NCBI GenBank assembly: GCA_964538515.1
Contig: CAZIEW010000043.1
Coordinates: 1 to 45,885, forward strand
DNA length: 45,885 nucleotides
Reading direction: 5' to 3'
Source: CALBZH01 sp964538515
Lineage (GTDB): Bacteria; Desulfobacterota; Syntrophobacteria; Syntrophobacterales; Syntrophobacteraceae
The stretch's first letter is position 1. Each line of letters begins with the position of its first letter. Positions 1-9,215 of the stretch are shown here, in pieces. The translations under genes were made by a program, and so were the position numbers. Below the pieces are notes generated by a model that saw only the letters and a program-made list of their open reading frames with translations, did not search any database and was not told the DNA's origin.

Positions 1-633
1 GTCGAGGCGGCCCGGGCGGGCGAGGCGGGTGCCGGATTCGCGGTGGTGGCCGACGAAGTGAGGAATCTCGCCATGAGGGCTGCTGATGCGGCCAAAAACA
101 CAGCCGGCCTCATCGAAGCCACCGTCAAGCGGGTCAGGGAAGGGTCCGAGTCTGTCACGACGACCAGCCAGGAGTTCAAGGAGATCGAGGTCAGCGTGAA
201 CAAGTCCGGAGAGCTGGTCAGTGAGATTGCGGCCGCTTCTTCCGAGCAGGCACAGGGCATTGAGCAGATCAGTCGCGCGGTGAGCGAAATGGAAAAGGTC
301 GTGCAGCAGAATTCGGCAACGGCGGAAGAATCCGCCGCCGCTGCCGAAGAGATGAATGCTCAGGCCGAGCAGATGAAGGCCTATGTGGCGGGCCTCACGG
401 CGATCGTCGGCATGGGGAAAGCCACCGGCTCCCCCCTCAAAATGCCGCTTTCCTTCAAAAGAAGCGGCACCAGAACGAGCCCGACACCCGTGCTGGCTGC
501 AGAAAGTGCTCCCCATCCCCCCGTTTCCTCGGCGAAGGCCAACGGCAATGGGGCATCCAAACATTCTCGAAACGGCACCCTCCAGGGGATGCGTCCGGAA
601 GATCTCATCCCTTTCGAGAGAGAAGACTTCTAA
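1..633 (+). CDS. Methyl-accepting chemotaxis protein, C-terminal part (5' end outside window)
   Basis: The frame is open from base 1, so only the last 210 residues are present. They start inside the signalling hairpin tip: EAARAGEAG followed by GFAVVADEVRNLA is the hallmark sequence of chemoreceptor cytoplasmic domains, which bind CheA and CheW. A heptad-rich helix follows (residues about 30-130), with the Gln/Glu/Ala pattern of the methylation region. The tail of about 75 residues is Pro/Ser/Lys-rich, probably disordered, and ends FEREDF. It lacks the NWETF-type pentapeptide that tethers CheR/CheB in enteric receptors. Sensor and membrane parts lie outside the window, so the ligand is unknown. 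Family assignment is certain. Confidence 0.95.
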   Translation, partial: VEAARAGEAGAGFAVVADEVRNLAMRAADAAKNTAGLIEATVKRVREGSESVTTTSQEFKEIEVSVNKSGELVSEIAAASSEQAQGIEQISRAVSEMEKVVQQNSATAEESAAAAEEMNAQAEQMKAYVAGLTAIVGMGKATGSPLKMPLSFKRSGTRTSPTPVLAAESAPHPPVSSAKANGNGASKHSRNGTLQGMRPEDLIPFEREDF

Positions 634-758
634 GAGATCGGTGAGAGGATGTCGTATTCCGGATCACTTGGAACAGGCTGGCCGATGGGATCGCGGCTTT
701 CTCGCCCTTGATCAGGACGGAGCGTCTGCGCCTTTTCGAGGGGATCCCATGCAAGCGT

Positions 759-812
759 ATCCCATGGCTTTGGTTTGCGCCCGCAGCATGGCGCGGACCA
801 AAGCCATGGGGT
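759..812. repeat. Long imperfect palindrome between convergent genes
   Basis: The 14-base arm CCCATGGCTTTGGT at 761-774 is matched perfectly by its reverse complement at 797-810. Two G-U pairs and a 5-bp GCGCC/GGCGC inner stem (777-781 with 790-794) continue it inward. Together they give a hairpin of about 21-23 bp with an 8-base loop. It sits between the MCP stop (633) and the treY stop (883), which point toward each other, so a two-way terminator is the simplest role. There is no T-tract on either side, so a REP/MITE-like repeat is also possible. The rest of 634-882 shows nothing else. I found no second copy in the window. Confidence 0.7.
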
Positions 813-882
813 CCCTCTTGCCATCGTCTCAGGGCGTCCTGTCCACGCATGGTGCTCGAGGCCGGGGCAAGGGGATCTTTCT

Positions 883-3687
883 TCAGCCCTGCATGAGGAG
901 AGCGACGGGAAAGTGCTCGAAGAGGTCCCCGACCGCAATGGAGCCGTCGGATTCCAAGGTCTGACCGGTGATGGCATTCTTCCAGCGCACGCGGCCGGCA
1001 GAGGTCACGGTGACTCGAGTGTCGCCCCAGATGGTTGTTCCAACTGGAACCTGATCCTCGGCGATCACATCGGTCAGGAGTCTCGGAGCCGCGATCAACG
1101 CTCGCCGTCCCCTCATCTGTCGCAAGAAGGCAACGACATGCTTGCGCCGTCGGCCCTTGACATCGATGGCCTTGTAGGCTCCCTCTGTGAAAAGCTCCGC
1201 GTTTGCATTCCTCGCTCTCAGGACCCGGGAAATCAAAAAGAGCTTGACCCTCCCGTCTTCCCTCATCGCAAGCAGTTCGTCGATTAATCCCAGGATATCC
1301 ACATTTTCTCGGCTCTGCATATGTATGAGGAAATTGTCTCTCAGCTCAAAATCAACTGGCCTTCGGTTGTCCGGATCGACGAGATTCAAATCCCAAAGCT
1401 CGGTTCCCTGGTAAAAATCCGGGATTCCGGGCGACGTCATTTTGAGAAGCGTTTGGGCCAGGGAATTCCAGATTCCATACTGTGCAATGCGCTTCTGAAA
1501 GGGGATAAAGGATTCCAGAAACCGTCGGCTCTGATCGGGCGCCAGGATCCGGTCGATAAAGGAGCAGATCGCCGACTCATAGGCTTCGTTGGGGGTCAGC
1601 CAGTTGGTGTGGATCTTCGCTTCCCGCACGGCCTTGAGAGTGTAGTCCTTGATTCTCCGGACAAAATCGTCGGCGTCGAATCCACCGAACGGCAGGGCTC
1701 CGATAATGGACTGGTACAGGGCGTATTCGTCATTCGGATGGGGAGCCTTCTGACCGTTCACGGTCACTTTCAGTCGGCCGTTCACCTTGCTCCATAAGCT
1801 CAGGTTCCCCTCCCATTCACGCACCAGCTCCGAAAGAACGTTGATGCGTGCGCGCACATCCTCTCCCCGTTTGGAGTCATGGGTCGAAGTGGCGTTCAGA
1901 GTGTGCGGATGGCGTTCGAAGCGGGCTCGGTTGAGCTCATGAAAGGCCGAGACGGACATCCCCACCTTCCCGGGGTGGCCCCCAACTTCATTGAGGGAGA
2001 GGAGCCGGTTGTAAATGTAGAGGGCGGTGTCTTCGAACCCCTTGGCCATGAGCGGGCCGGTGAGCTGCTGGAAGCGCATGACCGCATGGAGCCATCCCGC
2101 TCTGTCTTCCGGCCGCAGGCTGTCATGGAATTCGGGGTTGTGCAGGTCGTCGATGAAGGCCAGTTCGTGCGCCCACTCCGGATTCTGCCTCCTTGCCTTG
2201 TCAATGGCTTCCTTGACAATGCTGCGGTCCTGGCTGCGATAGGAATCAGGATTGATGTATGTCCGGTAGACGGAAAGGAGGGAGAGAGTCTCGAGGATCG
2301 CACGCTTGAGGCCCAGGAGGGTCAAGTCGCTTCCCCGTCGATACCGGCCCGCGAGCTGTTTGACCAGATGAGCCAGGTTTTCAATGTCTCCAGCCATGCG
2401 CCTCAGGGCAATGAAGCGCTTCTTCTCATAAACCACCTGGTCGAACGGCGTGTCCATCCCGGTGAATCGCGAGTAGACGCGGCTCAGTACCTTCTCATTT
2501 TCGCCATTGCAGAACAAGCCGTTGACAGCGTTCATGAAATCATAGCCCGTCGTACCGTCAACCGCCCAGTATTCAGGGAGGCGCTCTCCATTGCTCAGAA
2601 TCTTCTCGACCACGGTGTACGTGCCCGGGATCCGCTCAGCCAGCCTGTCCAGATACTGAGTGGGATTGTAGAGCCCGTCGATGTGATCGATCCGGATGCC
2701 GCTGATCTTTCCTTCACGGACCCACTGAAAGATCAGGGAATGAGTGGCTTCGAAAACGCTTTGCTCTTCCACCCTCAAGGAAATCAGATCATTGATGTTG
2801 AAAAACCGTCTGTAGTTGATCTCTTCGACAGCGACTTTCCAGTATGAAAGCCTGAAGAACTGATCTCCGAGGAGGCTGTCAACCCATTCAATGCTGGCCG
2901 GACGGTTGGGGCGGTCGTTCAGAACCGAGATCGTGTCGTCGATATGCTGTCGAATGAGCTCGTTTTGATTGTACAGCTCCCAGAGCATCACTTTTATGAA
3001 GCGAATTTGGCTGTATCGATCGTCGGAAACCCATCCAGGCGGCATCGTTTTCAGGATGTACAGGACGCCCAGGATGCCGTGAAGCTTGATGATGTCAGGG
3101 TCGCCGGGGGGCATTTGCTTTCGGAGCGTGTCGAGTCTGTAGGTGAGGAGATCCGCATAGGATTCGATCTTGATGGGGAAACGTTTGTCGTAGTAGGTGG
3201 CCGCAAAGCCGTCCTCGTCATAAAGCAGCCGGATACTGCCGTCTTCGATGGATTCGCCATAAAAATCCCCGAGGAATGGAGCAAGCAGTCGTCCTTTGAT
3301 TCCCTCGTACGGGTGATCCCATTCGACATCGAAGAACGGATAGTATTTGGAGCTCGGACCGTTTTCGAGGACGTCGATGAGCATTTGGTTCTCGGCGTCG
3401 AAGGCCATGTGGTTGGGAACGATGTCTTGGAGCCATCCCATTCCATGGGCCCTGACTTCAATGAAAAGCGCTTCAAGCTCTTGTGGAGACCCGAGCTCCG
3501 TCGTGGCCCGCGTCGGATCGACCACATCGTAGCCGTGGGTGCTGCCCCGCCTCGCCTTGAAGATCGGGGAGGCATACAGGCAAGATATGCCGAGTCTTGA
3601 AAGATAGGGAAGAATCCTCTGTGCCTCGGCAAACCCGAAAGCGGGGTTGAGCTGAACCCGGTAGGTCGAAGCAGGGATCATCTTCAT
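883..3687 (-). CDS. treY: Malto-oligosyltrehalose synthase (TreY)
   Basis: TreY is a GH13 intramolecular transglucosylase that turns the reducing-end alpha-1,4 bond of maltodextrins into alpha,alpha-1,1, making maltooligosyl trehalose, the TreZ substrate. The 934-residue protein opens with STYRVQLNPAFGF, typical of TreY. It carries region I DIVPNHM (about residues 88-94), the nucleophile region GIRIDHIDGL (Asp334) and VVEKIL with acid/base Glu361. It lacks a separate N-terminal carbohydrate-binding domain, as usual for the family. An in-frame ATG lies 51 bases further upstream (3738), but the ATG at 3687 is chosen because it forms a 4-base ATGA overlap with the upstream GH57 stop and leads straight into the conserved N-terminus. 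It is the last gene of the trehalose operon. Confidence 0.95.
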   Translation of the reverse strand: MKMIPASTYRVQLNPAFGFAEAQRILPYLSRLGISCLYASPIFKARRGSTHGYDVVDPTRATTELGSPQELEALFIEVRAHGMGWLQDIVPNHMAFDAENQMLIDVLENGPSSKYYPFFDVEWDHPYEGIKGRLLAPFLGDFYGESIEDGSIRLLYDEDGFAATYYDKRFPIKIESYADLLTYRLDTLRKQMPPGDPDIIKLHGILGVLYILKTMPPGWVSDDRYSQIRFIKVMLWELYNQNELIRQHIDDTISVLNDRPNRPASIEWVDSLLGDQFFRLSYWKVAVEEINYRRFFNINDLISLRVEEQSVFEATHSLIFQWVREGKISGIRIDHIDGLYNPTQYLDRLAERIPGTYTVVEKILSNGERLPEYWAVDGTTGYDFMNAVNGLFCNGENEKVLSRVYSRFTGMDTPFDQVVYEKKRFIALRRMAGDIENLAHLVKQLAGRYRRGSDLTLLGLKRAILETLSLLSVYRTYINPDSYRSQDRSIVKEAIDKARRQNPEWAHELAFIDDLHNPEFHDSLRPEDRAGWLHAVMRFQQLTGPLMAKGFEDTALYIYNRLLSLNEVGGHPGKVGMSVSAFHELNRARFERHPHTLNATSTHDSKRGEDVRARINVLSELVREWEGNLSLWSKVNGRLKVTVNGQKAPHPNDEYALYQSIIGALPFGGFDADDFVRRIKDYTLKAVREAKIHTNWLTPNEAYESAICSFIDRILAPDQSRRFLESFIPFQKRIAQYGIWNSLAQTLLKMTSPGIPDFYQGTELWDLNLVDPDNRRPVDFELRDNFLIHMQSRENVDILGLIDELLAMREDGRVKLFLISRVLRARNANAELFTEGAYKAIDVKGRRRKHVVAFLRQMRGRRALIAAPRLLTDVIAEDQVPVGTTIWGDTRVTVTSAGRVRWKNAITGQTLESDGSIAVGDLFEHFPVALLMQG

Positions 3688-6104
3688 GGGAGCGTCACAT
3701 TCAGTTGCAGGGCAAGCTCTCCCATCGCTTCTTTCCATAATCGCCTCGCTTGCTCCTCGTCCGTTGTCGTGCTGAGCATTTCCTTTTGCAAGGGCTCACC
3801 CATGGAGAAGAAGATATTTTGAGCCAGCCACAAGTCGAGAGGGACTTCCAGGGATGCCAGAAGACGAAGCACATTTCCGATCTTCAGGGCCAGCTGCAAG
3901 CTCGGACATTCCTGCAGGGCCGTCATGGCACCGTTGATCCAGGCGGTTGCCCGAAATCCGAGCATCTCCCGGTCGATTTGGAGCTGCAGGAAGCGCGTCA
4001 CCTGGATCAGCGATTCGAGTGTCTCGATGTCCGGATCTTCCGATTCGAACAACCGTCTCAAGTCCAGGTTGGTGATTGCCTCCGCCGCGACCAGGAGGAA
4101 CTTGGGTACGGGAACGCGCAGACCCGTGATGAAGTTCATGATGGCATGGCAATTTTCAAAAATTCTTCTATACGACGACTCAACCTCGGTGTAGGTGAAT
4201 TCAAGAATCTGATCAATGATCTTACGTTGCTCATCCCTGAACAAATGCCACACTGAGAAGTTGTTGCTTTCAAAATGCTTGTCCATCAGACGAATAATCT
4301 CAGGAACATCTGCTCTATGAAAGCTTTTCAGTATCTCAGCTGACATTATATCAAAGGCATCTTCTCCCTTGAATTCACGGACACCACCGTTTATATTATG
4401 ATCTCCAAGATGTAATACAGCGTAACTAAGGTGTTCTTCTCGTAGAGTTATACGTGATACAACTCTAGCTTGTCCTATTGCTAACTTAAGCTTTCCCGCT
4501 TGATTGAGGTCATGCTTAATTCTATGGACGGCATAGCAATAGATTTCAACTTCATTGGAATAGTCGTGAAAAAGGGAGGAAACAGCATAATGGACTCCCA
4601 CTCGAAGCAAGTCCAGTCGAGCCGGCTTCACAAAGGACGCGTACACGTCAGCGGCATTTCGGTGGAGGTTGCTCGGGATCCGCTCGAGTCGCTCCAGAAA
4701 AGCCCCTTCGATGGAATTGCTGCTCAGCCGTTCGCAGTATTGAATGACTCTAGCGGCATACTGCAGAATCTGAACGCTTTCGATGCCTGAAATTTCGTCG
4801 AAAAACCATCCGCAGCTCGTGAACATGAGCATTGCATGCCGCTGCATTTCGAGGAGCTCGAGCGCCGCGGTCCGCTCGGCCCGACTCAGATCCCTCAGAG
4901 CATGTTCTTCCAGGAAACGATCCACGTTATCCGCGGATCTGTCGACAACGACATCCAGGTAGGCATTGCGCGCCTCCCAAGGCGAGCGCAGGAGATCCGG
5001 CGCCCTCGCTTCAAACATCGAAACGGCTTCGTCTCGAAGCCAGTCGAGTGCCTCCCGAAGAGGCTTTCGCCACGACTGGCTCCACCCAGGGTGCATTCCC
5101 GACGAGCAGCCGCAATTCTCTCTCCACCGCTCGACCCCGTGGATGCAGCTCCAGGACGAGCGCTCCCAGATTTCGACCAGGTGTGTGGGGGGGTGTTTCT
5201 CTAGAAATTCCCCGTAGTTCGTGAGCTGCGCCAAGTTATTCGCTTCTATGTAGTGGAGGCAGTAGGCGAGCGCCATGTCCCCATGGCGCTGATGGTGTCC
5301 GAACGTCTCCCCGTCCACCGCCACGTGGAGCAGCTGGGGCCATGGTCGCTCCTCGGAGTAGCTCTCCAGGAATCGCTGCGCGAGGGCCTCGCCATTCTGC
5401 AGGAGGCCGCCGAAGGCAATCTCCTGGGAGATGGGGCCGTCATAGAAAAAGAGGCTGATGGCCTTCCCGGAGGGAAGCTGACACAGGTATGCCATGGAAG
5501 GATCGATCCGCTGGTCGCTGACGTCCTCCCAAGACGCGCCTTTCGACATCCTGCGGACCCTTCGGGCCTGCCTCGGAGCCAGGATGGTAAACCGAATTCC
5601 CTCCTGGGACAGGATATCCAGTGTCTCCAGGTCGACGGCCGTCTCCGGAAGCCACATGCCCTCCGCATCTCTCCCAAAGCGTTTTCTGAAATCCGCAAGG
5701 CCCCACAAAACCTGGGTGAGCTTGTCGCGCCTATTGGCGAGGGGCATGATCATGTGGCTGTAAGCTTGAGCCAGGGCGGATCCATGCCCTGAAAAGCGCT
5801 CGCGGCTCAGCCGGTCGGCTTCCAGGATCGCTCCGTACGTGTCCGGGCGGTGTCTTTCCAGCCATTGGAGGAGCGTCGGGCCGAAATTGAAGCTCATTTT
5901 GGAGTAATTGTTGACGATCTGGATAATGCGATGATCCGGGTCAAGAATCCGGGAGGCAGCGTTAGGCGCGTAACACTGGGCTGCGATCTTCTCGTTCCAG
6001 TCGTGATAGGGAAAAGCCGAATCCTGGAGCTCGACTTCCTCCAACCATGGGTTTTCACGCGGCGGCTGGTAAAAGTGCCCATGAATGGTGACGTAGCGCG
6101 GCAT
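3684..6104 (-). CDS. GH57 family glycoside hydrolase with C-terminal DUF3536 domain
   Basis: An 806-residue protein of the COG1449 type. The N-terminal GH57 barrel starts with IHGHFYQPPRENPW and has GMWLPETAVD (Glu154, likely nucleophile region) and AVDGETFGHH (Asp264, likely acid/base region). The C-terminal half, from about residue 300, matches DUF3536 in layout. GH57 enzymes act on alpha-glucans as amylases, 4-alpha-glucanotransferases or branching enzymes; which one applies here cannot be read off. Placement between treZ and treY suggests it shapes maltodextrins for TreY. The ATG at 6104 is chosen because it lies 2 bases after the treZ stop and starts the conserved domain. Residues of about 505-655 are encoded by an AT-rich patch (see 4141-4590) while the frame stays open. 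Confidence 0.88.
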   Translation of the reverse strand: MPRYVTIHGHFYQPPRENPWLEEVELQDSAFPYHDWNEKIAAQCYAPNAASRILDPDHRIIQIVNNYSKMSFNFGPTLLQWLERHRPDTYGAILEADRLSRERFSGHGSALAQAYSHMIMPLANRRDKLTQVLWGLADFRKRFGRDAEGMWLPETAVDLETLDILSQEGIRFTILAPRQARRVRRMSKGASWEDVSDQRIDPSMAYLCQLPSGKAISLFFYDGPISQEIAFGGLLQNGEALAQRFLESYSEERPWPQLLHVAVDGETFGHHQRHGDMALAYCLHYIEANNLAQLTNYGEFLEKHPPTHLVEIWERSSWSCIHGVERWRENCGCSSGMHPGWSQSWRKPLREALDWLRDEAVSMFEARAPDLLRSPWEARNAYLDVVVDRSADNVDRFLEEHALRDLSRAERTAALELLEMQRHAMLMFTSCGWFFDEISGIESVQILQYAARVIQYCERLSSNSIEGAFLERLERIPSNLHRNAADVYASFVKPARLDLLRVGVHYAVSSLFHDYSNEVEIYCYAVHRIKHDLNQAGKLKLAIGQARVVSRITLREEHLSYAVLHLGDHNINGGVREFKGEDAFDIMSAEILKSFHRADVPEIIRLMDKHFESNNFSVWHLFRDEQRKIIDQILEFTYTEVESSYRRIFENCHAIMNFITGLRVPVPKFLLVAAEAITNLDLRRLFESEDPDIETLESLIQVTRFLQLQIDREMLGFRATAWINGAMTALQECPSLQLALKIGNVLRLLASLEVPLDLWLAQNIFFSMGEPLQKEMLSTTTDEEQARRLWKEAMGELALQLNVTLP
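4141..4590. other. AT-rich patch inside the GH57 gene
   Basis: Counting the sequence by hand, 4201-4560 is 141 G+C of 360 (39%), while a sample at 5041-5100 in the same gene is 65%. The change is abrupt at both ends. On the coding strand the patch is full of ATA, AGA, TTA and GTA codons that are scarce elsewhere in the window. The frame is intact and the protein looks normal. It covers residues of about 505-655, the start of the C-terminal region. Gene conversion from a low-GC homologue is the simplest reading; selection for slow translation or an internal control element are alternatives. Confidence 0.85.
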
Positions 6105-6106
6105 TG

Positions 6107-8008
6107 TCAGGGGCTCCCCTTCACATAGACCTGCACACTTCTCCCTCGCATCGGTATCCGGATGCCTGGCTCGAGCATCCGGAAAGGTTTGTTGCCCGGC
6201 CCGGCCCATTGCTCGCCGGAGGAATCCAGGACCCTGTGCCAAGACCCACCCAAGAGGGGTTCTGCCTGAGAAACCAAGACATCGTCCTGCTCGAAGTTGA
6301 AAAGGCATACGGCTTCATGACTGAGATCCGCTGTCCACCGTCGAGCCACGATGACGGATTGCTCCTCCAGTCCCCACACCTCGCGGTTCTCGCTGTTGTC
6401 GACGGAGAACACCGAAAAGCGTGTCCGAATGTGGATCAATTCCCTGTAATAGCGGTAGAGGATGTGGTGGTGACCTTCCTCACGCAGCTCCCAGTTGATT
6501 TTCGAGCGAGCAAACGTCTCCGGACTTTGGGGGTCTGGAATCTCACCATCTCCTGAGGCGGATTTGAATTCCTGCCGGCGGCCGCTTCGAACGGACTCCA
6601 CGAGCGCTTCATCGGAATGGCTCACAAAATAGAGAAACGGGGCCTTCTCCCCGTATTCTTCCCCCATGAACAAAAGGGGAATGTATGGAGAAAGGAGCAC
6701 AACGGCCGCCGCGAGCTTGAGACTTTCCAGGTCCACGAGTGTGGAGAGTCGTTCCCCGAGGGCCCGGTTGCCTGCTTGATCGTGGTTCTGGGAGAAGACG
6801 ACAAACTGGCTCGCCGGTCTCGCCCCCGATGGGCTTCCGTGCCGACGTCTCCGGAAGACGGAGTATTGTCCCGAATAGACAAACCCCTCCTGGAGTGCCT
6901 TGACAAGGTCGCCCACGCGTCCGAAGTCCGCGTAGTAACCTTGCTGCTCGCCGGTCAGCAACGTGTGCAGACTGTGATGAAAGTCGTCAGACCACTGAGC
7001 GTCCAGGCCCAGACCGTTTTGAGCATGGGGAGTGATGACCCGGACATCGTTCAGATCACTTTCCGCGATCAGGTGGCACGGCCTTCCGATTCTTGCGGCG
7101 TGGGCGGCGACGTTGGCGGAAAGCTCCTGCAAAAAAGGCCTCGCGCTCATGTCCACGATCGCATGGATGGCATCCAACCGCAGCCCATCCACATGATATT
7201 CCGTGAGCCAAAACAGCGCGTTGTCGATAAAAAAGCGCCGCACCTCGTCACTGTAGGCGTCGTCAAAATTGATGGTGGTCCCCCACGGCGAGCGGTACTT
7301 GTCCGTGAAATAGGGACCAAAGGCCCAGAGATAATTTCCCTCCGGCCCCAGGTGGTTGTAGACGACGTCCAGCACGACGGCCAATCCCATGGTGTGACAC
7401 GCGTTGACCAGTCGCTTGAGGGAACCGGGGCCGCCATACGTGTTTTGAACGGCAAACGGGAAAACGCCGTCATAGCCCCAGTTTCGATCGCCGGGAAACT
7501 GGGCGAGCGGCATCAAGGCCAGGGTGTTGACGCCGAGCTCTTTGAGCGCTTCCAGGCGGGGGATAATGGCGTCGAGAGTCCCTTCGCCGCTGAATGTCCC
7601 CGCGTGGATCTCATAGAGGATCATCCGGGAAAGCCCCGTGCCCTGCCAAGCGTGATCCCCCCAGACGAAGGACCGATGGTCAATCACCTCGGATGGGCCA
7701 TGGACGCCCATTGGCTGGGAATGCGAGGCAGGGTCCGGCCTTTCAAGGGCATCATCGAGGCGAAAAAGGTAGAGCGTTCCCGGAGCCACGTCTTTGACGT
7801 CGACCCACCAGTACCCTTTGGGCGCACTGTGCATCGCGATGAGCGTTTCCCGGGGAGAAAGGAGGTGTACAGCGACCTGGCGTCGCAAGGGCGCCCACAC
7901 CATGAAACGGCAGCTGCCATCGTCCCGGTAATCGGCCCCGAGCTTTCGTGACTCTGCCGCCAGGTGCTCCCATCCGTTAGAAGAGCTCGATTCGCTCCTG
8001 GCTGCCAT
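6107..8008 (-). CDS. treZ: Malto-oligosyltrehalose trehalohydrolase (TreZ)
   Basis: TreZ (GH13) cuts the alpha-1,4 bond next to the trehalose end of maltooligosyl trehalose and releases free trehalose. The 633 residues are slightly more than the usual 560-600. The order is an N-terminal beta-sandwich with FMVWAPLRRQV (about 35-45), then the barrel with YEIHAGTFS (132-140), VVYNHLGPEGNY, nucleophile Asp279 in DGLRLDAIHAI and acid/base Glu316 in LIAESDLND. The N-terminus overlaps the treT 3' end by 32 bases; no later in-frame ATG precedes the conserved sandwich, so 8008 is kept, though a GTG or TTG start is possible. It is coupled to treT upstream and to the GH57 gene 2 bases downstream. Confidence 0.95.
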   Translation of the reverse strand: MAARSESSSSNGWEHLAAESRKLGADYRDDGSCRFMVWAPLRRQVAVHLLSPRETLIAMHSAPKGYWWVDVKDVAPGTLYLFRLDDALERPDPASHSQPMGVHGPSEVIDHRSFVWGDHAWQGTGLSRMILYEIHAGTFSGEGTLDAIIPRLEALKELGVNTLALMPLAQFPGDRNWGYDGVFPFAVQNTYGGPGSLKRLVNACHTMGLAVVLDVVYNHLGPEGNYLWAFGPYFTDKYRSPWGTTINFDDAYSDEVRRFFIDNALFWLTEYHVDGLRLDAIHAIVDMSARPFLQELSANVAAHAARIGRPCHLIAESDLNDVRVITPHAQNGLGLDAQWSDDFHHSLHTLLTGEQQGYYADFGRVGDLVKALQEGFVYSGQYSVFRRRRHGSPSGARPASQFVVFSQNHDQAGNRALGERLSTLVDLESLKLAAAVVLLSPYIPLLFMGEEYGEKAPFLYFVSHSDEALVESVRSGRRQEFKSASGDGEIPDPQSPETFARSKINWELREEGHHHILYRYYRELIHIRTRFSVFSVDNSENREVWGLEEQSVIVARRWTADLSHEAVCLFNFEQDDVLVSQAEPLLGGSWHRVLDSSGEQWAGPGNKPFRMLEPGIRIPMRGRSVQVYVKGSP

Positions 8009-9215
8009 GAGTAATCCCGACCATGAGTGTCAGGTATTCCCGGATGTGCCGGGTCAGCAGAAAATTCTCCATCACGAGCTGTCTAGCTTTCAGACCCATT
8101 TCCTCGAGCTTGCCTCTGTGCCTGAGCAAGTAGCGGATTCGATTGGCAGCTCCCTCAGGGGTGCTGACCAAGAATCCCGTATGGTGATTGATGACCTGGA
8201 GACGAATGCCGCCCGTATCCCCTCCGATTACCGGTTTTCCTTTCCAGAGCGCTTCCGTGACGGTCAGTCCGAATCCCTCCCGGGTCGATTTCTGAAGCAC
8301 GATATCTGCGATGCGCTGGAGGGCATTGATGGTGCGGTGAGCGTCGGAGGGCAGCAGCAAGACATGGATGTCCGGGTCACCCTCTGCCGCATCCGCGACC
8401 TCCTGGTGCATGCGCGCTCCCTCGGGGTCGTCGGTGGCTCCTCCGCCTGCCAGGACGAGCTGGAAGGGGGTGAACTTCTTGGCGAGCCGGCAGGCTTGAA
8501 TGGCTCCCACGGGATCTTTGAACCGATCGAAGCGCGAGACCTGCACCACAATGGGCCTGAAGGGATCCAAATGAAATCGCTCCCGTGCGTCCGCAATCTC
8601 TACCTGCGGGATCTCCATGTTCTTCTCGCTCAGAGGATCGATGCTCGGGGAGATCAAGTACGTCGGGTGGGGCAGGGGCTGGGCGAACTCCGACAGGGAC
8701 CAGATGCTGGCATCGTAGCCCTTAACGAACCCACGAAGGTACTTCCATACGGGGCGGAACGGATGGCTCACGTCGATATGGCAGCGCCAGATCCATTTTC
8801 CCTTGCGGTTGGGACAAAACCGGAGGAACGGAGCAGGTTGCGGATCGTGGATGAAGACGAAATCCGCACTTTCGAGCTCGTCGCGCATCTCTTCGGCGTT
8901 CTTTTGATTTGTCTCCTCGTAAGCCCGGAGGAGCGATTCGGGTATCGGAACGCGATTGCCCTGGAGTGCGTTGTGGAAGCTCTTGGTGCATTCGTAAAAG
9001 TTTTCCTCTCCCCGGATCACTCTCCACTGCACGTCGAGCCCCAGCTGACGCTTGAGCGGGATGAGCCAATGGAGGATTTCAGCGACACCCCCCCCTTCCT
9101 TGGTGGAGTTCACGTGGATGACTTTCGCTCCCTTGAGGAGTTGAGCCAGCTGCCGGATCTGATCGACAACGTCTTCACCGACGATCTTTGCGTAGTCCTC
9201 CAATCGATTTTTCAT
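7977..9215 (-). CDS. treT: Trehalose synthase, GT4 family (TreT-type)
   Basis: A 412-residue retaining glycosyltransferase of the TreT type, which joins glucose from a nucleotide sugar (ADP- or UDP-glucose) to free glucose to give trehalose, reversibly. Visible landmarks are VIHVNSTKEGGGVAEIL near residue 32 (acceptor-side Gly-rich loop), FIHDPQPAPF, WRCHIDVSHP, and the GT4 EX7E motif in REGFGLTVTEAL with GKPVIGG after it. Length and motifs fit the archaeal/thermophile TreT group better than trehalose phosphorylase, but nucleotide preference cannot be told. Its ATG overlaps the stop of the DUF5752-like gene by 4 bases (ATGA), so the two are translationally coupled. It provides a second trehalose route beside TreY/TreZ. 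Confidence 0.88.
   Translation of the reverse strand: MKNRLEDYAKIVGEDVVDQIRQLAQLLKGAKVIHVNSTKEGGGVAEILHWLIPLKRQLGLDVQWRVIRGEENFYECTKSFHNALQGNRVPIPESLLRAYEETNQKNAEEMRDELESADFVFIHDPQPAPFLRFCPNRKGKWIWRCHIDVSHPFRPVWKYLRGFVKGYDASIWSLSEFAQPLPHPTYLISPSIDPLSEKNMEIPQVEIADARERFHLDPFRPIVVQVSRFDRFKDPVGAIQACRLAKKFTPFQLVLAGGGATDDPEGARMHQEVADAAEGDPDIHVLLLPSDAHRTINALQRIADIVLQKSTREGFGLTVTEALWKGKPVIGGDTGGIRLQVINHHTGFLVSTPEGAANRIRYLLRHRGKLEEMGLKARQLVMENFLLTRHIREYLTLMVGITHGSQERIELF

Noticed and set aside
6617..7951. 444-codon plus-strand frame opposite treZ
   Set aside because: It is a shadow of treZ. The composition is Arg/Val/Gly-rich without domains.
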